DNA of 64,000 nucleotides from NCBI GenBank assembly GCA_028015205.1, contig CM051514.1:43788150-43852149 (forward strand), written 5' to 3'. The stretch's first letter is position 1, and each line of letters opens with the position of its first letter. Shown in pieces: positions 22,498-34,574 of this stretch. The DNA comes from Mytilisepta virgata. Taxonomy: Eukaryota > Mollusca > Bivalvia > Mytilida > Mytilidae. The notes beneath the pieces were generated by a model, which saw only the letters and a program-made list of their open reading frames with translations, had not been told where the DNA came from and ran no database searches. Both the position numbers and the translations under genes were made by a program.

Positions 22498-22718
22498 TTT
22501 TACTCACCTGACCCAAAGATGATATACTCATCAGCGTCTGGCACCGTCCGTTAACTTTTACAAAATTCTTCTCTTCTAAAACTACTGGGCCAAATGGAGC
22601 CAAACTTGGCCAAAAAGCATCATTAGGGTATCTAGTTTAAAAACATGTCCGATGACCCCGCCTTCTAACCGAAATGGGCAACATGGCTAAAAACGGAACA
22701 TAGGGGGAAAATTGCAGT

Positions 22719-23916
22719 TTTTGTCTCACCTGCGACAAAAAGTCGAGATATAGGTATTACTTTCCGTCTACGGCGGCGTAAACTCTTTTTTAAACTTTAA
22801 AAACTTTTCACGTGTAGTCCCTACAATTAACATTTATGGTCCACAAGGTAGCTTATTGTATAAGATTGGCCGCAGTATACTTGCCTTGTGACCCTGACCT
22901 CATTTTCATGGTTCACTGACTAAATCATAAATGTGAATTTAAAATCTGCATCACATTTTCGTGGTTAAGTCCATTACTCACAAACTAGAATACCTAGACC
23001 CACCATATTTGGTCAATAGATAGTTCTTGCTGGGTACATGTCAGTCTGACACCTGGCTTGGGACCTTGACCTCAATTTCATGTTTGAGTGACTTTGTCAC
23101 TTTTTCGTGATTAAGTCCATTTGTCAGAAACTGTAATACCTAGGCCAACCATATTTGGTCTATAGATAGTTCTTGGTGGGTTCATGCCAGTCTGACACAT
23201 GGCTTGGGATCTTGACCTCAATTTCATCTTTGAGTGCCTAGACCCATTGACTCTTTTTCATGGTTAAGTTCATTTCTCAGCAACTAGAATACATCGACCC
23301 CCCATATTTGGTCAATAGATAGTTCTTGCTGGGTACAAGTCTGGCAACTGGTTTGAGACCTTGACCTCAATTTCATGCTTGAGTGACTTTGTCGCTTTTT
23401 CGTGGTTAAGTCCATTTCTCAGCAACTAGAATACCTAGACCCACTGTATTTGGTCTCTTGATAGTTCTTGGTGGGTACATGCCAATCTGACACTTGTCTC
23501 TCGACCTTGACCTCAATTTAATGGTTGAGTGACTTTCATCCAAATTTCTTGATTAAGTCCTTTTTCAGCAACTAATATCTAGACCCATCCGTGTTTGGTC
23601 TATAGATAGTTCTTAATGGGTACATGCAAGTCTGACCCCAGTCTCTGGACTTTGACCTCAATTGCATGCTTGAGTGACCTTTGTCACATTTTCGAGATTA
23701 GTTCCATTTCTCAGCAACTTTAATACCTAGACCCACCATATTTTGTCAATAGATAGTTCTTAGTGGATACATGTCGGTATGACACCTGCCTTTTGACCAT
23801 GGCCTCAATTTCTTTTAATGCATTTTCCTTTGACATGCAAAAGTCGGGTATTAGATAATTATTCTGTGTTCATGTGCACACTCAGGCGAGAAATGTAGTG
23901 TGTCCACTCTTGTTGT
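22719..23916 (+). mobile_element. Hairpin-ended repeat family D, copy 2 (nested)
   Basis: TTTGTCTCACCTGCGAC-AAAA start, with about seven internal units of roughly 146 bp (GTCCATTTCTCAGCAACTA, AGATAGTTCTTGCTGGGTA). The end CTCAGGCGAGAAATGTAGTG...CTCTTG matches copy 1. Confidence 0.75.
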
Positions 23917-24898
23917 CTTATATTTCAAAAACTAAAGCATTTAGAGCAAAACTGACAGTGGTAAAAAGTTTCATCAGGTCAAGATCTACCAGCCATGAAA
24001 TTTTAAGACAAATCAGTCAACCCTTTGTTGGTTTTTTTGCCCCTGAATTGTACATTTAAAGGAAATTTTGCAGTTTTAGGTTATTCACTTGAAAATTATT
24101 AGATAAAGACAAACTGTTAACAGCAAACAAGTCAACATGACCAAAACTGTCAATTGACCCCTTAAAGGAGATTTTGCCCTTGAAAGATTAGTAATTATCA
24201 GTAAAAATAATGGTCTGACATTGTCATAGATGTTAAGACCATAACTTGAAATAAATTATATGGTAGCTGTACAAGTAAAATGGAGGGTCAAGAGTCAAGG
24301 TCATTCAAAAAGTCCCTGGCACAATTTAGATTCAGAACCCTATAATTTACCTGTACAAGTCAAAAAGAAAGGTCAAGAGTCAATGCCATTGAAACTATCC
24401 ATAGCAACAGATGAAAAAGCTCAAGCAACCATATATATTTGGGTTCAGGATTCAATATTAAACTCTTGGGAGCTTGTTAAATTACAAATCTTTCCCAAGT
24501 GGAGCGCAGCGGAGCGAGGGTAGACAACAAACTATAAAAATGAGTTGAAGATTTTCCAGTTCTCCACTTTTGAAATAGTATAAGGCCATACCAAATTTAT
24601 CTTTAGTTTTTTGGACAATATGAATTTTAGACTTCGCAGCAATGGTACTTAGGAGGTTCCCTTTCAGAAATGCGTCCAATGACCTGGACTGTAAACCAAG
24701 ATGGCCGGCACAGCCGAACTTGGTTTAACGTAGGTCACTATGGGAAAATTCATTGAAAAATCTTTTTGTATGTAACCACTTGACCAATTGGAACCAGACT
24801 TGGCAGCAATTGTCCTTAGATGGCCCTATTTCAGAATTTTGTGCAATGAGCCGGATAGTGAACTGATTAAGATGGTGGCCACATCTGAACTAAGTTAA

Positions 24899-25325
24899 TT
24901 TACTATATCTAATACTATAGTATCTTTGGATTGTTATTTTGAAACTCCTGGGATGATGCCTCTGCTGGTGGACCCTAGGTCCCCGAGGGTATTCGCCAAC
25001 CCAGTCGTCAGACTTGTCTGACATGATTATTCATTTTGATTTGTTACAGAAATTACCAGTATTTAGCAAAATTCACAAATAATAGAAATACTAAGGGTTC
25101 ATTCCTTGTATTGCACATGGTAGATCTCCTTAGCTGAAATTTGGCTTCCTATTTCAGTATTTTTGGTTGAGTACTTCTTGTTTAATATAAGTTTGGTTTT
25201 TGGTCTTCCAAATGTTTTGGTTTTAATGCTGCTGATGAGAGGTAACTCCTTGAAATGCGTCGTATACAGCATAGTATAAATTAGCTATATCTAATATTAG
25301 CTTAAGTATCTTTGGATTGTTATTT
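24899..25325 (+). mobile_element. Retrozyme-like element with terminal direct repeats and hammerhead
   Basis: A 427-bp insertion in an E copy, flanked by TTAA on both sides (24895-24898 and 25326-25329). About 42 bp at its 5' end (ACTATATCTAATACTATAG ... TTGGATTGTTATTTT) recurs at its 3' end, giving a monomer period near 381 bp. The hammerhead at 25226-25272 lies just before the 3' repeat. The 5' repeat starts about 14 nt downstream of where the ribozyme would cut, as expected if a cleaved multimeric RNA was copied back. There is no open frame. The phrase GATGATGCCTCTGCTGG...CCCCGAGGGTAT is shared, from memory, with an abundant mussel repeat that also has a hammerhead-like end. Confidence 0.75.
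25226..25272 (+). ncRNA. Hammerhead ribozyme motif (copy 2)
   Basis: ATGCTG - CTGATGA - GAGG/CCTT (loop TAACT) - GAA - ATGC/GTAT (loop GTC) - A - CAGCAT. The predicted cleavage is between 25266 and 25267. Stem I is 6 bp and perfect. The closing pair of stem II is G-U, which may weaken activity. Confidence 0.78.
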
Positions 25326-25616
25326 TTAACATAGAACCCAATGGAAAAATTCATTATAAAGTATTCTTATATGAAAACACTTGACCAGTCTGAACATGAC
25401 TTGTCAGTAATAGTACTTAGATTGTTTTCTTTCAGAATTATGTCTGATGACCATGACCGTCAAGTCAAGACGGCAAACACAGTCATACTTAGTTTAACAT
25501 AGGACCCTATGGGAAAACCAGTAAAATTGAATGCTATACTTAACTTTTAGTCCTGCTCAAGGTGGACAAGTCAAATCCAGGAGAGTGATACAGGCTCTTG
25601 AGAGCCTCTAGTTAAA

Positions 25617-26200
25617 TTCCCCCCCCCCAATAGTTTGGGGGATATATAGAAATCAGCCTGTCCGTCTGTCTAGAAATTTTGTACCCACATTCTCTCAAAC
25701 ATCATAGCCTTATCAGAGGTTAATCAAATTTTGCATACTGTTAGATCCTAGTACGTAGACGTGCGCATGCGAAGTATGTCCTGGTCCAATACTATTTCCC
25801 ATAATTTTATACCCTTTTGGACTTAGAAATTCTGTCTATCCCACAATTTTTTTTGGTAATATACCAACATTATGTCTCTTTTTAAGAATTATTCCATTCA
25901 GTTATACCCAGTTGAACAGCGTTATAATGTACATGTACTTGTACCCATTTAATTATACCCCCGGCAAACATAGTTTTGGATATATAGGAATCAGCATGTC
26001 CATCTGTCCATCTGTCTGTCTGCCTGCGTGCCCATATTTTTTTTGTACCCGCAGTTTCTCAAACATGCCTTATCAGAGGTTAATGAAACTTTAGTGTTAG
26101 ATCCTAGTACGTAGATGTGCACATGCAAAGTATGTCCTGGTCCAATACTTTTTCCCATAATTTTATACCCTTTTGGATTTAGAAATTCTGTCTATCCCCC
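25617..26200 (+). repeat. Repeat family F, two units
   Basis: Unit heads CCCCCAATAGTTTGGGGGAT (25622) and ATACCCCCGGCAAACATAGT (25954) form hairpins before ATATATAG. Both are followed by GATCCTAGTACGTAGA and GTATGTCCTGGTCCAATAC. A third unit follows the E insertion at 27522. Confidence 0.65.
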
Positions 26201-26206
26201 ATTTTT

Positions 26207-27521
26207 AGCTCACCTGGCCCAAAGGGCCATGTGAAATTATGCCATCACTTGGCGTCCGTCGTCATCGGCGTCGTTATAAACTGTTTCAAGAATCTTCACC
26301 TCTGAAACTACTAGGCAAAATACCTTTAAACTTTTACAGGATGTTCCTTATGGTATCTTGTTTATAAATTTTATCTGAAGTTTTGATCTGTCAACAAACA
26401 TGGCCGCTGTTTCTAAAATTAAAACATAGGGGTCAAATGCAGTTTTTGGCTTATATCTCAAAAACCAAAGCATTTAGAGCAAAACTCACGAGGTAAAAAT
26501 GTTCAACAAGTCAAGATCTACCAGCCATGAAATTTTCAGATGAATAAGACAGCTTTTTGTTGGGTTATTGCCCCTGAATTTTTTATTTTAAGGAAATTTT
26601 GCAGTTTTAGGTTGTTATTTTGAATATAATAATAGATAAAGACAAACTGTAAACAACAAAAATGTTCATCAAAATAAGATCTACAAATAAGTCAACATGA
26701 CCAAAATCATCAATTGACCCCTTATAGGAGTTTTTGCCCTTGAAAGATTATTTACATGTAAACAGAAAATAATGGTCTGACATTGTCACAGATGTGTAGG
26801 GGGTTACTTGAAATAAATTAAATGGTAACAGTACAAGTAAAATGGAAAGTCAAGGGTCAAGGTCATTGAAAAATTCCATAGCAACCAATGAAAAAGTCCC
26901 TAGCAACCATATATATTTGGATTAAGGACCTTATAATTTACCTGTACAAGTCAAAAAGAAAGGTCAGGGGTCAAGGTCATTGAAAAAGTCCATAGCAACC
27001 GATGAAAAAGTCCCTAGCAACCATATTTATTTGGATTCAGGACCCTACAATTTACCTGTTCAAGTTAAAATGGAAGGTCAAGAGTCAATGCCATTGAAAA
27101 AGTCCATAGCAACCGATGAAAAAGTCCGTAGCAACCATATAAATTTAGGTTAAGGACTTTATAATTTACCTATACAAGTTAAGAAGAAAGATCAAGAGTC
27201 AATGCCATTGAAAAAGTCCATAGCAACAGATGAAAAAGTCCCTAGCAACCATATATATTTCGGTTCAGGACCATACAATTTGCCTGTTCAAGTCAAAATT
27301 GAAGGTCAAGAGTTAATGCCATTGAAAAAGTCCATAGCAACTGATGAAAAAGTTCCTAGCAACCATATCTATTAGGTTCAGGATTCTATATTTTAGCTGT
27401 ACAGGTCAATACTAAGGAGAAAATTGTGACGGTATACATTAAATAGCAAAATAATCATTGATGCAAGATCTACTGGTACACAAAAGATAGGTGAGCGATT
27501 CAGGCTCTTGGGAGCCTCTTG
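26207..27521 (+). mobile_element. Hairpin-ended repeat family E, near-complete copy
   Basis: 5' hairpin GCTCACCTGGCCC-AAA-GGGCCATGTGA (26208-26234). The 3' hairpin AGGCTC-TTGG-GAGCCT (27502-27517) is followed by CTTG and T-rich target. The interior holds five units of about 114 bp (26845, 26961, 27074, 27188, 27302) with AAAAAGTCCATAGCAACCG. Inserted into a T-run between family F units. This is the best type copy of the family. Confidence 0.8.
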
Positions 27522-27665
27522 TTTTTTGTACCCACAGTTTCTCAAACATGCCTTATCAGAGGTTAATAATACTGTAAGATCCTAGTACGTAGATGTGCGC
27601 ATGAGAAGTATGTCCTGGTCCAATACTTTTTCCCATATTTATACTCTTTCAGACTTAGAAATTCT
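27522..27665 (+). repeat. Repeat family F, third unit
   Basis: TTGTACCCACAGTTTCTCAA through GTATGTCCTGGTCCAATACT, matching the units at 25617-26200. Confidence 0.65.
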
Positions 27666-28397
27666 GTTCTAGTCCATTACTTTAGTCTTTTATTAGATAT
27701 GCACATAATAAGAATTTTATTGATCAATTACCTCCTCATAGCTTTGTTAAATAGGGCCTCAAAATTTTATAACACAGATTTGATATCAGGTGTGTTTTTG
27801 AAAATTAACAGCAGCATGGGGTATAGTTAGTGAAAGTTCTAGTTGTTTTTGTTTTTCAAAATTTTAGACCCTGAGCACAAGTGATGAGTCGTAACTCGTC
27901 AAAATCTGCACATCTTGTGCATCAAGTTTTATATCTAATAATACTGCCATGATTTTAAGGGTAAAGTTGTGCGAGAAATTATGACTATGTTCTAGACAGC
28001 AACTTCGTTAAAACTCCACCCTTTACTGCTACACTATAATACTGTTGGAATGTTTGGGAGTAGCCCCCACCCCCTTTCCCAAGGTGTTGATATTTTATAT
28101 TTGTCCAATAATACCAAATTTTAACTTACAATGATAAATAAAGTCCAGGTGAGCAAGACAGGCTCCTGGGAGCCTCCATTTATTATGATTAAATGATAAA
28201 TTCATTTCAGCAATTGAGGCCCTAAGGAGTCTCTACTTACATTTTGTAATGTAATTAGATAATGCATTAAAACTACGGTTGTAATATATTGAGATATTTT
28301 GGTGTAGGGATTATTTAGCTTTAATTTTGGTACATTTGCAACATGCCAAAATATCCCATTTTGAGTTGAAATTAAAGATAATTTTTTTTGTTTTCAG
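27666..28397. other. Intron-like stretch with family E tail fragment
   Basis: CCAGGTGAGCAAGACAGG and AGGCTCCTGGGAGCCT (28145-28176) are a solo 3' end of family E. The rest is unassigned, ending in the splice acceptor TTTTGTTTTCAG (28397). Confidence 0.5.
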
Positions 28398-29229
28398 GAA
28401 GAAACCACGAGTTTATGTTAACAATGAGAAGAACAGAATGCTGAACAGGGTTGGTAAGCCCTATGGTTATGTTGCTGCAAGACCTATGTCTGAACCTGTG
28501 CGGTGGTCCAGACGAGTCCGAGGTCTGGAACCTGTTCCTGACATTCCCGCACCCCCTCCTTCTCCAGAAGTGGCTAGAGAGGCTCCTGAAGTCTCAATAG
28601 AAACTTCTGGTGAGTTAACTTTTTCAGTAGTCTTCTCTCCTGCATCAGAAGTTTCTGATATGGAAGAAAAGTCTAAAGAGAATTTTACACTGGAGGTGAC
28701 CATTGGGCGTCTGCCAGAGGATTTGATGGCCAGTTTTTCAGTTTCTGAGGATTTGCCATCTTATCCTTTGGCAGAATCCACGCCTGTAGCTTCTGAAGCA
28801 CCATCACCACAGGAAGTGTTATTTAGGGATGCCACACTTGTTTTGTCCGACTCAGATGAGATGATAGAGACGAGTGTTGACTTATTTAACACAACTGTGG
28901 AGGTGATTGTTTCAGGGGAACAGGCCTGCACTTCTGTGACACCATCACCACGGATGGCGTTATTTAGGGATATCACACTTGTTTTGTCCGACTCAGATGA
29001 GATGATAGAGACAAGTGTTGACTTATTTAACACAACTGTGGAGGTGATTGTTTCAGGGGAACAGGCCTGCACTTCTGTGACACCATCACCACGGATGGCG
29101 TTATTTAGGGATATCACACTTGTTTTGTCCGACTCAGATGAGATGATAGAAACGAGTGTTGACTTATTTAACACAACTGTGGAGGTGATTGTTTCAGGGG
29201 AACAGGACTATGGAGCAACATCTCCATGA
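28398..29229 (+). CDS. Coding exon of an unrecognised acidic protein with 47-residue repeats
   Basis: Preceded by a good acceptor (TTTTGTTTTCAG) and open for 277 codons to a TGA at 29227, far beyond chance in AT-rich DNA. The start is basic (KKPRVYVNNEKNRMLNRV), then WSRRVRGLEPVPDIPAPPP, then an S/T/E/D-rich region. Three copies of a 47-residue unit follow, each with LVLSDSDEMIETSVDLFN, starting at 28813, 28954 and 29095. I see no signal peptide, membrane segment or known domain. The ATG-led frame from 28327 would read through the intron end, so exon use from 28398 joined to 9034-9047 is preferred. An internal donor (TTG|GTAAGC, 28454) could instead end the exon at 28453 and join 54119 in phase. 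The frame stays coding-like for about 30 codons past the TGA, hinting at a recent nonsense change. Function unknown. Confidence 0.65.
28813..29208 (+). repeat. 141-bp in-frame tandem repeat, 2.8 copies
   Basis: The 141-bp period (47 codons) is exact: GTTATTTAGGGAT recurs at 28818, 28959 and 29100. Copies 2 and 3 are nearly identical and copy 1 differs at a few sites. The mutual similarity indicates a recent expansion or gene conversion. Confidence 0.95.
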
Positions 29230-29502
29230 GAAATTGTAGGGTATGGGGCTGTCATTGAAGATGAGGTGGCAACCCCTGTGGCGGAAAGAATTGTTCCTTT
29301 TCCAGATTGGCTCCCATGCCTTTTTTTGCAGTGGTGCAAGCATTTAATATTTTTGTTTTTGTTTTGTTCGTTAAAAGATTTTTATATTTATCATTTTCAA
29401 AATTAATTTGCTTCAAAAACTTTTAAGGATTTTTTTTTGTTTCCAAAACTTTAGTAGGGATTTAGTAGTAACTATTTTTTTTAGTGAATACATTTATTTT
29501 TC
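29230..29502 (+). other. Region after the TGA: readable frame, then AT-rich
   Basis: In the same frame as the exon, 58 codons stay open to TAA at 29404. The first 30 (EIVGYGAVIEDEVATP...) look coding; the remainder is Phe/Leu-rich AT sequence. Confidence 0.4.
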
Positions 29503-30173
29503 GCTCACCTGGGATATAGGCTGTCGTCTGTTAATTTTTCACATTTTGATCTTCTCCTCTGAAACTACTTGGCAGATTGTAACCAAACTTGGTAGGAATG
29601 ATGTATTGAAGGACATCTACAAATGATCCACCATTGGTTCCGATTGGATAAACAACATGGCCAACAAAGGCCATCTTCTATTTTTATTGGCCGATTTCCA
29701 AAAATCTTCTCTGAAACTACATATTGAAATGTTTTGAAACTTTGGAGGCTTGATGACAACAATATCCTCTACAAACGATCCAGCATTGAGTGAACAGTAT
29801 GGCTGCAAGAGGCCATCTTTGATTTTTAATTTTCAAAAATCTTCTCCTCTGAAACTACAATATGAAATGTTTTGAAACCTACCCTCTACAAACAGTCCAC
29901 TTGATGACAGCTGAGGCTGTTCAAAGTTTCCATTGAATCTATATATGGGAAAATACTTTTTTGTCGTTTGCCCAGGAACTAATAGGCAGACTTTAACCAA
30001 GTTGGCAAGTATCTCATATTGAAAGATAGATGCAAATGATCCACCTATTTTTAGGTCAAATGTCAAATATCAAGATTACTTTTGACATTTAATGTGTTTC
30101 TTTAAAAGCCTTGTGGATACAAAAGAGCTTACGTTTTATAATGGCCAAATAGATGCCAGGTGAGCCTCTAGTT
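29503..30173 (+). mobile_element. Hairpin-ended repeat family E, diverged copy
   Basis: Starts CGCTCACCTGGGATATAGG and ends GCCAGGTGAGCCTCTAG. Inside: CTTCTCCTCTGAAACTAC, AACCAAACTTGGTAGGAATG and AACAACATGGCC units. Short frames here are artefacts. Confidence 0.65.
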
Positions 30174-30478
30174 TTTATTTTTATTTTTATAAAGGATTTT
30201 GGTGTAATATTGCCTTTAAAGTTAACGTGCATTAGTTCAAAATACTTGAAATGTTTTAAATAATATTGATACTCAATTAAATATTAAATAAAGAATTTTC
30301 TGATTGCACAACAGATTTACAAAGAACAAAATTTTTGTATCTCAAGTTGGTTTTGATACATCATGAGTTATCTCCCTTCTATTGAAGCCTCAGTATTATG
30401 AGATGTTAGTAATCTGGTCGTACTAATAATGTCCTTTTGATCATTTGGTCATGATTTTGTCAAAGGCAAGAGATTACC
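30174..30478. other. Unassigned AT-rich stretch before the duplication
   Basis: No gene seen. Confidence 0.35.
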
Positions 30479-31214
30479 CAGCTTATGGCCAGTATTTGCA
30501 AAACTGATAGAAAATTTTCTCAGTTCAATCAGAATGGGCAGTTCTTTAAGAATGTATATTTCTGAAACTTTATAAAATGCAGTATATGATATTTGTAAAA
30601 TTGGTTCCTTACCTGTAATTTAAATTATGTGACGGTTGCAAGGCACCATGTGAAAAGATGTGTATGCATATTTCTTTCTGAGGATTTGAACAATTGTCAT
30701 TCCATAGTTGTGGGAGGATTAATTGCAAATTATATGCAGTTGTTCAGATATGAACATAGCTTAACATACAACCCTATAGGAGCTTCATGTTTGAAACCAC
30801 AAAGCTAATTGGAACAAAACTTGACAACAATGGTCTTTAGGTAGATCCTCTTTCAGAATTATATCTGATTACCCTTAAGTGCCTGCTGTCCAAGATTGCT
30901 AGAAGAGCCAAATAACATTGGATCCTATTGGAAATTATTTTTCTTGTCTGAATTTACGAAGTCAATTTGAACAAAACTTGGCAGAAAGTCCTCTGTAAGA
31001 ATTGTATGCGATGACCCCACCATCCAAAATAGTGCCAGACCCAAACATAGTTTAACATAGGATCTTGAGGCAAAATTCATTGAAAGATCTTATTTGAAAC
31101 CAGTGAAGAATTTGGCAAAACCAGTGAGCCATGTCCAATGTAATCTCTGTTGATTACAGAAGGTCCATCCTCTTTCAATATCCATTGTAATCTTTACTGA
31201 TTTTAGGAGGTAAG

Positions 31215-31702
31215 TCCATCGTTCGTAAACTGTATCTGAAACCATATGGGGAAAGACATTTTTGTCAATTGCTCAGGAACTAATTAGCAGATTGTAACCA
31301 AACTTGGTATGAATGATGAATGGAAGGACCTCTACAAACGATGTACCATTGGTTCTGGTTGGATGAACAACATGGCCGCCACAGGCCGTCTTTGATTTTT
31401 ATTGGCCAATTTAAAAAAATCGGGGTTCTCCTCTGAAACTACATTATGAAATGTTTTGAAACTTTGCAGGATTGATGATAACAAATGATCCACTTTTGAT
31501 ATTCATATGATCAACCAACAGCTGGAAAAGGACTTTTTTGTCTTTTTATCAGGAACTAATGTACCAAAGTTAGCAAGGCATATTCAAATAATCTCTCCTT
31601 TTTTTTGGGGTCAAAAGTAAAATATCAAGGTTTCTTTAGCAGCAAATGGCCTAATAAAAGCCACATGACTGGTATAGGCTCACCTCCTGAAGAACCTCTT
31701 GT
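31215..31702 (+). mobile_element. Family E remnant in duplication unit 1
   Basis: AACCAAACTTGGTATGAATG, CAACATGGCCGCCAC and GGCTCACCTCCTGAAGAACC mark a diverged copy. The counterpart is at about 39130-39655. Confidence 0.55.
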
Positions 31703-32251
31703 TTGATATTATTTTTATTTTATTTTATTTTTTTAATAAGAAATAAGAATGGTTTCATCAAATTAACCATTTAGAATATTAACTTAGTATTTTAGCTTTT
31801 TCAACAAAAAACAAAAAATCAAAAAGGAAATAAAAATGAAAAACTGTGTGTAATAATTGGGCTTATAATCATTATTTCGCATTTGTTTTGATATTTAATT
31901 AAATATTTAAAGAAAAATCATTAAATATGTACAGAAGTAAACAAAAAATTAATTTTAAATTTGATAAACATCTTTTGATGTCAGATGATAAGCAGAAAAA
32001 AGCTTAATTTATTCAACTTTTTAAAATTTCTTTTTTCTTCGTGCATACTTGAGATTTGTGTTTTGATTAAGAGATGCTCAGAATTAAATTAATAATAATT
32101 TTGTTAACCCAACACTCAAACACTTGAAAATAATAATTCAGTAACTAATTGGTAAAATTATTAAAATCTTAAAATTTATTTGGCTGATATGTAAAGTATT
32201 ATTTTAAAAATAAAATTGGACATGATTGACCTATAGACTTTTCCCTCCTTG

Positions 32252-32338
32252 TTGTTATGGATACAGTTTGGTTTGATTGGTTGTTATGGAGACAGTTTGG
32301 TTTGATTGGTTGTTATGAAGACAGTTTGGTTTAGTGAT
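32252..32338 (+). repeat. 29-bp tandem repeat, three copies (unit 1)
   Basis: TTGTTATGGAGACAGTTTGG recurs at 29-bp steps. The same array lies in unit 2 at about 40196-40282. Confidence 0.8.
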
Positions 32339-33344
32339 TGATAGTTTTTGTTGTGTTGTTTTTGTTACCAGAGTTGTTCAGGTATTTGTGTTTCTTGGTT
32401 GTCATTCATCCCCTCCCATTCAAAGACAAACTGCAGACATAAAAAGTGACAGATTTTTAAATAAAATTTTTTTTTAAACTTAAAATTGTTTTTCAGAAAT
32501 CAGTTTTTTAATTAAAAGTGGTAGTGTTGGTAATTAACAATTGTAATTTGATTTTGGCATCTCTCAATGATAACACTTTGTTCTGGGAAAAATTGATGAA
32601 ATTATTTTTGAAAATATAATTGTTTGGAAAATTTGATTGTCTTTATTTCAATTGGTCTTATATATTTTACAATTTTTTTTAGGTATCTGATGAAACCATT
32701 TTTTTCCAATCAATTTTGCAAGTAAAAATATTTTTTGGTTAAATTTTATTTTATTTTTTTTAAAATTGAAATTACATTTTAAGGAACGGAGCATAACATT
32801 TTTTTTAAAAACCCCTGAAACTACTGAGGGGATTGTAACCAAACTTGGTAGGAATGATGTATGGAAGGAGGTCCTCTACAAACAATCCACTAATTGGACA
32901 ATTTTCAAAAATCTCTGGAACTACATTATGAAATGTTTAGAAACATTAAGGTTATTTTCACAGTTTGCATTTCTTTACCAGCCTTGTGGAGGATAAAGGG
33001 AAGGGGCTTACCTTCTGTAATTGGTACAGTTTACATTGGATGTGTGGAAGGGGCTAACTTTCTCCAATCAATAGAGAGTGCATTCATCGTATGTGGGGAA
33101 AAAGCTTACCATCTGTAATCATTGCTCTAGCTTTACTGGACTCATCCTCTGTGCTGCATGATATCATTCAGCTGAAACTGCATGAGGCATAGACTTTCTT
33201 TGATAGGGAATAAAACTCACAAAAATCAATTCTGATTTGTTAATCGTGTTTCTAAATACAAATGCTCTACCATTCATTTTTGGCATACAGTAAAAGTTTT
33301 TTTTATTTTACTACTAGGGCTTTCACTGCTGCTGCAGAACTTCA

Positions 33345-33760
33345 GGTACATTTGTATAGATAGATATACATTGTTTTATGGACTCACATCATACATAGAT
33401 ATTCTTTTTTTTTTATGTCGCATCTATATATAGAAACCTACATGGAGATACATATACTATGTAAATATAGATATATAATCAAAGACATCTAGATAGATGC
33501 ATTGTTAAATGATGTCACATCTATATATAGGAATATAGATAGATAAGAATAGAAAAAGAAAGAGATAGGTGAAGATGCACATTGTTTTGTGACAGTTACA
33601 TAGATAGAAAAATACATGTAGAGAGATACAAATTTATTGTTTTATGATGTCACATCTATAGATAGAAAAATAGGTATAGATATAGATAAATACGTCACAT
33701 CAAAATATATAGATAAATTTATTATGACGTCCATCTATTTATAGAAATAGATAGATATAT
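33345..33760 (+). repeat. ATAGAT-rich simple-sequence tract (unit 1)
   Basis: Irregular runs of ATAGATAGATA and ATCTATATATAG separated by GATGTCACATC. The counterpart is at about 41300-41710. Confidence 0.7.
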
Positions 33761-34574
33761 AAGAAATAATATTTGATGGTTGTTTTTATGTTTTTTTACC
33801 ATAGTATTTTCCAGATTTCCATTGGAGTATCATAGAAGATTATTGACTGTTACACGGTGCAGTGAGTTGTTGATTTGATTGATTGATTGTGATTTATCTC
33901 CAAGCAGGCAAAAGATTAAAAAAAATGTTAAATGTTGAAATGCATATATAACTGCCACTCATTTCAGTAAGGGACAAGACATATTAAAATTTTAGATTCA
34001 TCTTGAAGAACAATTTGAGATATTCCAGAAAAAAATCGAAATTCTGCGTTAAAAATGACACACAGAAGATTATTTGAATAGCAATCACTTGTGCAGAAGA
34101 TTTAAAAGACGGAGATCATTCATACATGCAAACAAAGTAAGGTAACCTTGAGAAGAAAAAAAAGTGGTTTCTGCAGAAGTTAAAGTAAGACCAAATTATT
34201 ATGACTTTGCAAGTCACAAGTAGATGATGCATGTAACTTTTCACTTAGTTTTGCAGGTTTCAGAGAAAGAAAGAAGCCAAAGTTTGGTATATCTTTAGGA
34301 GCCTTGCTGATTGAAGAATGGTGAAGTATTTCAACCAAGTAATGTATGTGGCAGATTTTTTAAGAGTCCAGGTTTTCATCTTTCATCAATATCTAGTTTC
34401 ATAGATGACACATCTTTACCCCGGATTCTTTTACATCCATGAATTTATCTCTATCAGCTTATTTTTGCAGAGATGGGCAATGAATTTTTCATTTTTGGGA
34501 GAAATTGTGAATATTCATATTTAGATTTTTGGCTCATCTGGCCTATATAAAAAAGAAGTACTGAAAGCTCCTCT

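Larger units (their letters stand above)
22498..25611 (+). mobile_element. Hairpin-ended repeat family E, copy carrying D and retrozyme insertions
   Basis: Starts TACTCACCTGACCCAAAG (decayed hairpin) and ends with the perfect hairpin AGGCTC-TTGA-GAGCCT (25592-25607) plus CTAG. The E text GCAGTTTTT (22718) is cut by a family D copy and resumes TCTTATATTTCAAAAACT (about 23917). It is cut again at 24899-25325 by a retrozyme-like element. The E sequence also holds CAAGAGTCAA...CATTGAAA units near 24280-24410. Confidence 0.7.

Noticed and set aside
28467..29174. Minus-strand frames opposite the 47-residue repeats
   Set aside because: Shadow frames of the in-frame repeat. The plus strand has the splice acceptor and the better composition.
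32766..33118. Frames duplicated at 40712-41064, apparently conserved
   Set aside because: Conservation reflects the 8-kb duplication, and the text is a family E repeat (AACCAAACTTGGTAGGAATG).
33319..33347. Possible 29-nt microexon between CTACTAG and CAG|GTACA
   Set aside because: It would break the phase between 28453 and 54119, and nothing else supports it.
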